From positions 214,936 to 278,935 of the forward strand of contig NZ_JABTYE010000006.1 of the NCBI RefSeq assembly GCF_013314895.1: DNA of 64,000 nt, written 5' to 3'. Under the pieces are notes generated by a model. It was not told the DNA's origin, did not search any database, and was given only the letters and a program-made list of their open reading frames with translations. Positions 61,462 to 64,000 of the stretch are shown here, piece by piece. The translations under genes were made by a program, and so were the position numbers. This DNA comes from Cupriavidus gilardii. GTDB lineage: Bacteria > Pseudomonadota > Gammaproteobacteria > Burkholderiales > Burkholderiaceae. Within the stretch, counting starts at the first letter, position 1, and each line of letters opens with the position of its first letter.

Positions 61462-62562
61462 TCAAGCCGGAGCCGTCGTCAGCCGCGACAGCGGCCCCGG
61501 CGATTCGCCGCGCCTGGCGTGCACCTGCGCCGCGGCATCGTCGAGCTGGGCCAGCGTGCCGCCGTCGACCGGAATTGCGCCGGCACGTGCGCGGCAGCGT
61601 TCGCGTTCCAGGTCGCCCGGCATGCGGATGGCGTCGTGCCCCGGCTGCAAACGCGAGGACTTCAGCCAGTCGACGAAGGCTTCCAGCTCGACGCCGAAGC
61701 TGGTGCTGCCGGCAAGCCGCTCGGGGTCGAACACGATCGTCAGCATGTTGTTCCAGATGGCATGCGGATGCGTCAGGGTCTCGGGCCGGATCGTATGGCC
61801 GCCGGTCAACGCGGCGCCCAGCAGCTCGCACATCACCGCCAGCGCATAGCCCTTGTGCTCGGCGAAGGGACGCAGCGCGCCTTGCGGTTCGCCGTTCGGC
61901 GGATACATCGCCGATGCCAGCTCGGTCGGCGCGCCATCGGCATCGAGCAGGCAGCCGGCGGGTACGGTCACGCCCTTGTTGTGCGCGACGCGAACCTTGC
62001 CAAGCGCGATCGCGCTGGTGGCGAAGTCCAGCACCAGCGGCGGCTTGCCGGCGACGGGCAAGCCGATGGTGAAGGGGTTGGTGCCATAGCGCGCCTGACA
62101 GCCGCCGTGCGGCGCGACGATCGGCTTGGACAGCACGTTGACGAAGTGGATCGAAATCAGGCCGGCCGAGCAGGCCTGCTCGGCCCAATGGCCGACGCGT
62201 CCCAGATGATGCGACTGGCGCAGCCCCATCACCGCCACGCCGTGCTGCCGGGCCCGCGCGATGGCCAGCGCCATCGCCTCCTCGGCCACCGCCGGCCCCA
62301 TGCCGCGATTGCCGTCCAGGCTCAGCATGCTGCCGCCATCCTGCAGCACGCCGACGCGCTGGTTCAGCTGCAGCTGATCGCTGAGCCACGACTGCACGTA
62401 CTTCGGCACCATGCCGACGCCGTGCGAATCGTGGCCGGTCAGGTTGGCCATCACCAGATGGTCGGCGGTCAGACGCGCCTCGCGCTCATCCGAGCCGGCG
62501 GCGCGCCACAGGTCGACGATCCATCGATGCAGGGCGTCGGGGGCGATGTGATGTTCGGTCAT
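61462..62562 (-). CDS. Ldh2/malate-type NAD(P)-dependent hydroxycarboxylate dehydrogenase
   Basis: 366 residues, the size of the malate/L-lactate dehydrogenase (Ldh2, YbiC/YiaK) family. LVMANLTGHDSHGVGMVPKYVQ is the signature with catalytic His of the DSHG motif. Further blocks are RQSHHLGRVGHWAEQACSAGLISIHFVNV, YGTNPFTIGLPV and EHKGYALAVMCELLGAALTGG. It oxidises 2-hydroxyacids (malate, lactate, sulfolactate or ureidoglycolate) with NAD(P). With the Bug receptor upstream and the 3-hydroxyacid dehydrogenase downstream, it looks like part of a catabolic route for a hydroxy acid imported through a receptor. Substrate inferred only. Confidence 0.92.
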   Translation of the reverse strand: MTEHHIAPDALHRWIVDLWRAAGSDEREARLTADHLVMANLTGHDSHGVGMVPKYVQSWLSDQLQLNQRVGVLQDGGSMLSLDGNRGMGPAVAEEAMALAIARARQHGVAVMGLRQSHHLGRVGHWAEQACSAGLISIHFVNVLSKPIVAPHGGCQARYGTNPFTIGLPVAGKPPLVLDFATSAIALGKVRVAHNKGVTVPAGCLLDADGAPTELASAMYPPNGEPQGALRPFAEHKGYALAVMCELLGAALTGGHTIRPETLTHPHAIWNNMLTIVFDPERLAGSTSFGVELEAFVDWLKSSRLQPGHDAIRMPGDLERERCRARAGAIPVDGGTLAQLDDAAAQVHARRGESPGPLSRLTTAPA

Positions 62563-62575
62563 GGGTTCGGACGAG

Positions 62576-62609
62576 GGTACGAGGGTGGTGAAGGTGGTAC
62601 GAGGGTGGT
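62576..62609 (+). repeat. Two 14-bp direct repeats between Ldh2 and Bug genes
   Basis: GGTACGAGGGTGGT occurs at 62576-62589 and 62596-62609, exactly 20 bases apart. Lies in the 66-base gap. Could be a slippage remnant. Confidence 0.85.
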
Positions 62610-62628
62610 ACGGAAGGAGACAGCACGT

Positions 62629-63705
62629 TCATTCCAGCTTGATGTTGGCCGTCTTGACCAGGTTCGCCCATTTGGCCACCTCCGACTTCTGGAACGCACC
62701 CAGTTCCGCCGGACCGGCGCCCGACGGTTCGATCCCCATCGCCATCAGCCGCGATCGCATCTCCGGCTCCTGGATGATCTTGCCGATCTCGGCGGCCAGC
62801 CGGTTGACGATCGGCATCGGCGTGCCGGCCGGCGCGAAGATCGCCTGCCACGAGACGATCTCGTAGCCCTTCAGCCCGCTCTCGGCCATCGTCGGCACCT
62901 CGGGCAGTTCGGCCGCACGGCGCGGACCGGTGGTCGCCAGCGGACGGAACTTGCCCGACTGGATCAGCGGCATTGCCGCGACGCTGTTCTCGAACACCAG
63001 ATCGACCTGCTTGCCAAGCAACGCCTGCACCGCCGGGCTGCTGCCCTTGTACGGGACATGCAGCAGCTTGATGCCGGACATCGAGGCGAACAACTCGCCC
63101 GCCAGATGCTGCGAGGTCCCGTTGCCCGAGGAGCCGAAGCTGACGCTGCCCGGCTTCGCTCTGGCCGCGGCGATCACGTCGGCGACGCTCTTCCATGGGC
63201 TGTCGGCGTTGACGACCAGCACGTTGGGCAATGTGCCGATCAGCGCCACCGGCTGGAAATGCTTGACCGGGTCGTACGGCATCTTCGGATACAGGCTGAC
63301 GTTGATCGCGTGCGAGCTGATGGTGCCGCCGAGCAGCGTGTAGCCATCCGGCGCCGCCTTGGCGACATAGTCGCTGCCGATATTGCCGCCGGCGCCCGCG
63401 CGGTTCTCTATCACCACCGACTGCCCCAGCGTCGACGACAGTCGTTGGCCGATCAGTCGGCCCAGCACATCGGTCGTGCCGCCCGCGGCGAACGGCACCA
63501 CATAGGTGATCGGCTTGCTGGGCCAATTGTCGGCAGGACCCTGCGCGGCGGCAGGCGCAGCCGCCAGCGATGCGGGCACGCACAGCACGGCGAGGCAGCG
63601 GCGCATGGCAGGCAAACGATCGACCCAGGACGCGATCCGGGACCGCGGCGACGGGCGCTGCGGCAATTGCCGGGACTGCCATGAAGGCGGGTAGGGGTTC
63701 GGCAT
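62629..63705 (-). CDS. Bug-family periplasmic receptor (TctC-like)
   Basis: 358 residues from ATG 63705, which has AGGAG nine bases upstream; a second ATG at 63606 (MRRCLAVLCV, 325 residues) would start nearer the signal sequence but lacks a ribosome site. The hydrophobic export segment is LAVLCVPASLAAAPAAAQ at about 38-55, so the first 33 residues are an unusual basic extension. The Bug motifs are present: PSKPITYVVPFAAGGTTDVLGRLIGQRLS, VVIENRAGAGGNIGSDYVAKAAPDGYTL, PGSVSFGSSGNGTSQHLAGELF. It is the first gene of the operon that encodes two dehydrogenases and LysR. No TctAB nearby. Confidence 0.92.
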   Translation of the reverse strand: MPNPYPPSWQSRQLPQRPSPRSRIASWVDRLPAMRRCLAVLCVPASLAAAPAAAQGPADNWPSKPITYVVPFAAGGTTDVLGRLIGQRLSSTLGQSVVIENRAGAGGNIGSDYVAKAAPDGYTLLGGTISSHAINVSLYPKMPYDPVKHFQPVALIGTLPNVLVVNADSPWKSVADVIAAARAKPGSVSFGSSGNGTSQHLAGELFASMSGIKLLHVPYKGSSPAVQALLGKQVDLVFENSVAAMPLIQSGKFRPLATTGPRRAAELPEVPTMAESGLKGYEIVSWQAIFAPAGTPMPIVNRLAAEIGKIIQEPEMRSRLMAMGIEPSGAGPAELGAFQKSEVAKWANLVKTANIKLE

Positions 63706-63786
63706 GGGGGTTGTCTCCTGTCGTCGTTATGGGGGTCGCCATCCGACTGCCGCGGACCATGAACCCGACGAGACAGCGGTGGCCTG

Positions 63787-63850
63787 GCATGCAATCTACA
63801 TGCAGCGCGCATCGCAAGGTTTGCATGAGATGCATAGCAGAAATGCATGC
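63787..63850. promoter_or_regulatory. Cluster of TGCAT/GCATG half-sites
   Basis: The divergent gap contains the inverted repeat GCATG-7-CATGC at 63787-63803, then TGCAT at 63822, ATGCAT at 63830 and ATGCAT at 63843. Such clustering of one 5-base motif in 64 bases suggests a regulator binding region between the Bug operon and the rightward gene. Confidence 0.55.
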
Positions 63851-63941
63851 CCTGCCGGGGCAACCTGGTCTCGCCGTCGCAACATGCGCCTACGTTTTCC
63901 GCCCTTTCCTTTCTCTTTTTGCGCCATCCATCGAACGGACC

Positions 63942-64000
63942 ATGAGTGCCCAATCCCCCCTTTCCCTCGCCGCCTCGACCGAACCGGTGATGACCGCAGC
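63942..64000 (+). CDS. Start of a rightward gene (partial, unidentified)
   Basis: An ATG at 63942 opens MSAQSPLSLAASTEPVMTA and continues past the right edge, 19 full codons. No ribosome site is clear; the sequence before it is CCATCGAACGGACC. It is divergent from the Bug operon. The position is typical of a regulator gene, but 19 residues do not identify a family. Confidence 0.4.
   Translation, partial: MSAQSPLSLAASTEPVMTA

Overview
The window is GC-rich, densely packed chromosomal DNA from a betaproteobacterium, most likely order Burkholderiales and of Cupriavidus/Ralstonia type. The genus is inferred from gene content, not proven. The pointers are a tctCBA/tctDE tripartite tricarboxylate transport locus, two further orphan Bug-type (TctC-family) receptors, GTP-dependent PEP carboxykinase, a minCDE operon, a Gram-negative trimeric porin and two RND efflux pumps. 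I saw no rRNA, tRNA, CRISPR array, insertion sequence or prophage. Much of the window is chromosome-like: transport, central carbon metabolism and regulation.

Layout. 1-1.2 kb: the start of a LysR gene, a small secreted 12-residue-repeat protein and a glycine-zipper protein. 1.4-6.3 kb: ybdD-cstA (pyruvate/peptide uptake) facing away from a Cache-domain kinase and NarL-type regulator, with an unusual set of palindromic half-sites between them. 6.4-9.0 kb: a toxin-antitoxin pair and pckG. 9.6-17.6 kb: a D-2-hydroxyacid dehydrogenase, an MFS transporter, an RND adaptor/pump pair and a ChaN-like lipoprotein. 17.6-22.8 kb: soxR divergent from a RidA-family gene with a textbook SoxR promoter, then a glutathione-reductase-like enzyme, a patatin, a thioesterase and an AbrB-type permease. 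22.9-30 kb: tctA, tctB, tctC, tctE and tctD on the minus strand and a divergent periplasmic binding protein.

30-37.2 kb: acrR and an AcrAB-OprM-type tripartite pump with a clear AcrR operator and a structured leader. 37.3-47.3 kb: a RhuM-like fragment, MazG-like hydrolase, DUF72 protein, fosmidomycin-type exporter, AraC regulator, M20 peptidase, FAH-family enzyme, exported glutathione peroxidase, 14-TMS exporter and CBS protein. 47.4-49.1 kb: two unrecognised genes. 49.2-53.5 kb: a Bug receptor, aquaporin, and two divergent paralogous response regulators followed by a kinase-like protein that seems to lack the ATP-binding boxes. 53.5-58 kb: porin, minCDE, corA. 58.4-64 kb: an alpha/beta hydrolase and an apparent catabolic operon (Bug receptor, Ldh2-type dehydrogenase, 3-hydroxyacid dehydrogenase, LysR) with the first bases of a divergent gene at the right edge.

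Themes. Carboxylate uptake and gluconeogenesis (CstA, TctABC, Bug proteins, PckG, hydroxyacid dehydrogenases) and redox/drug defence (SoxR, RidA, Gor-like, GPx, RND and MFS pumps) dominate. Several operators can be read directly: the SoxR box, the AcrR box, tandem TctD-type boxes and three unassigned palindromes. Short tandem repeats (7-16 bp units) recur in the gaps between genes. The least conventional elements are the paired regulators with a degenerate kinase, the repeat protein beside LysR, and the SoxR-driven RidA gene.
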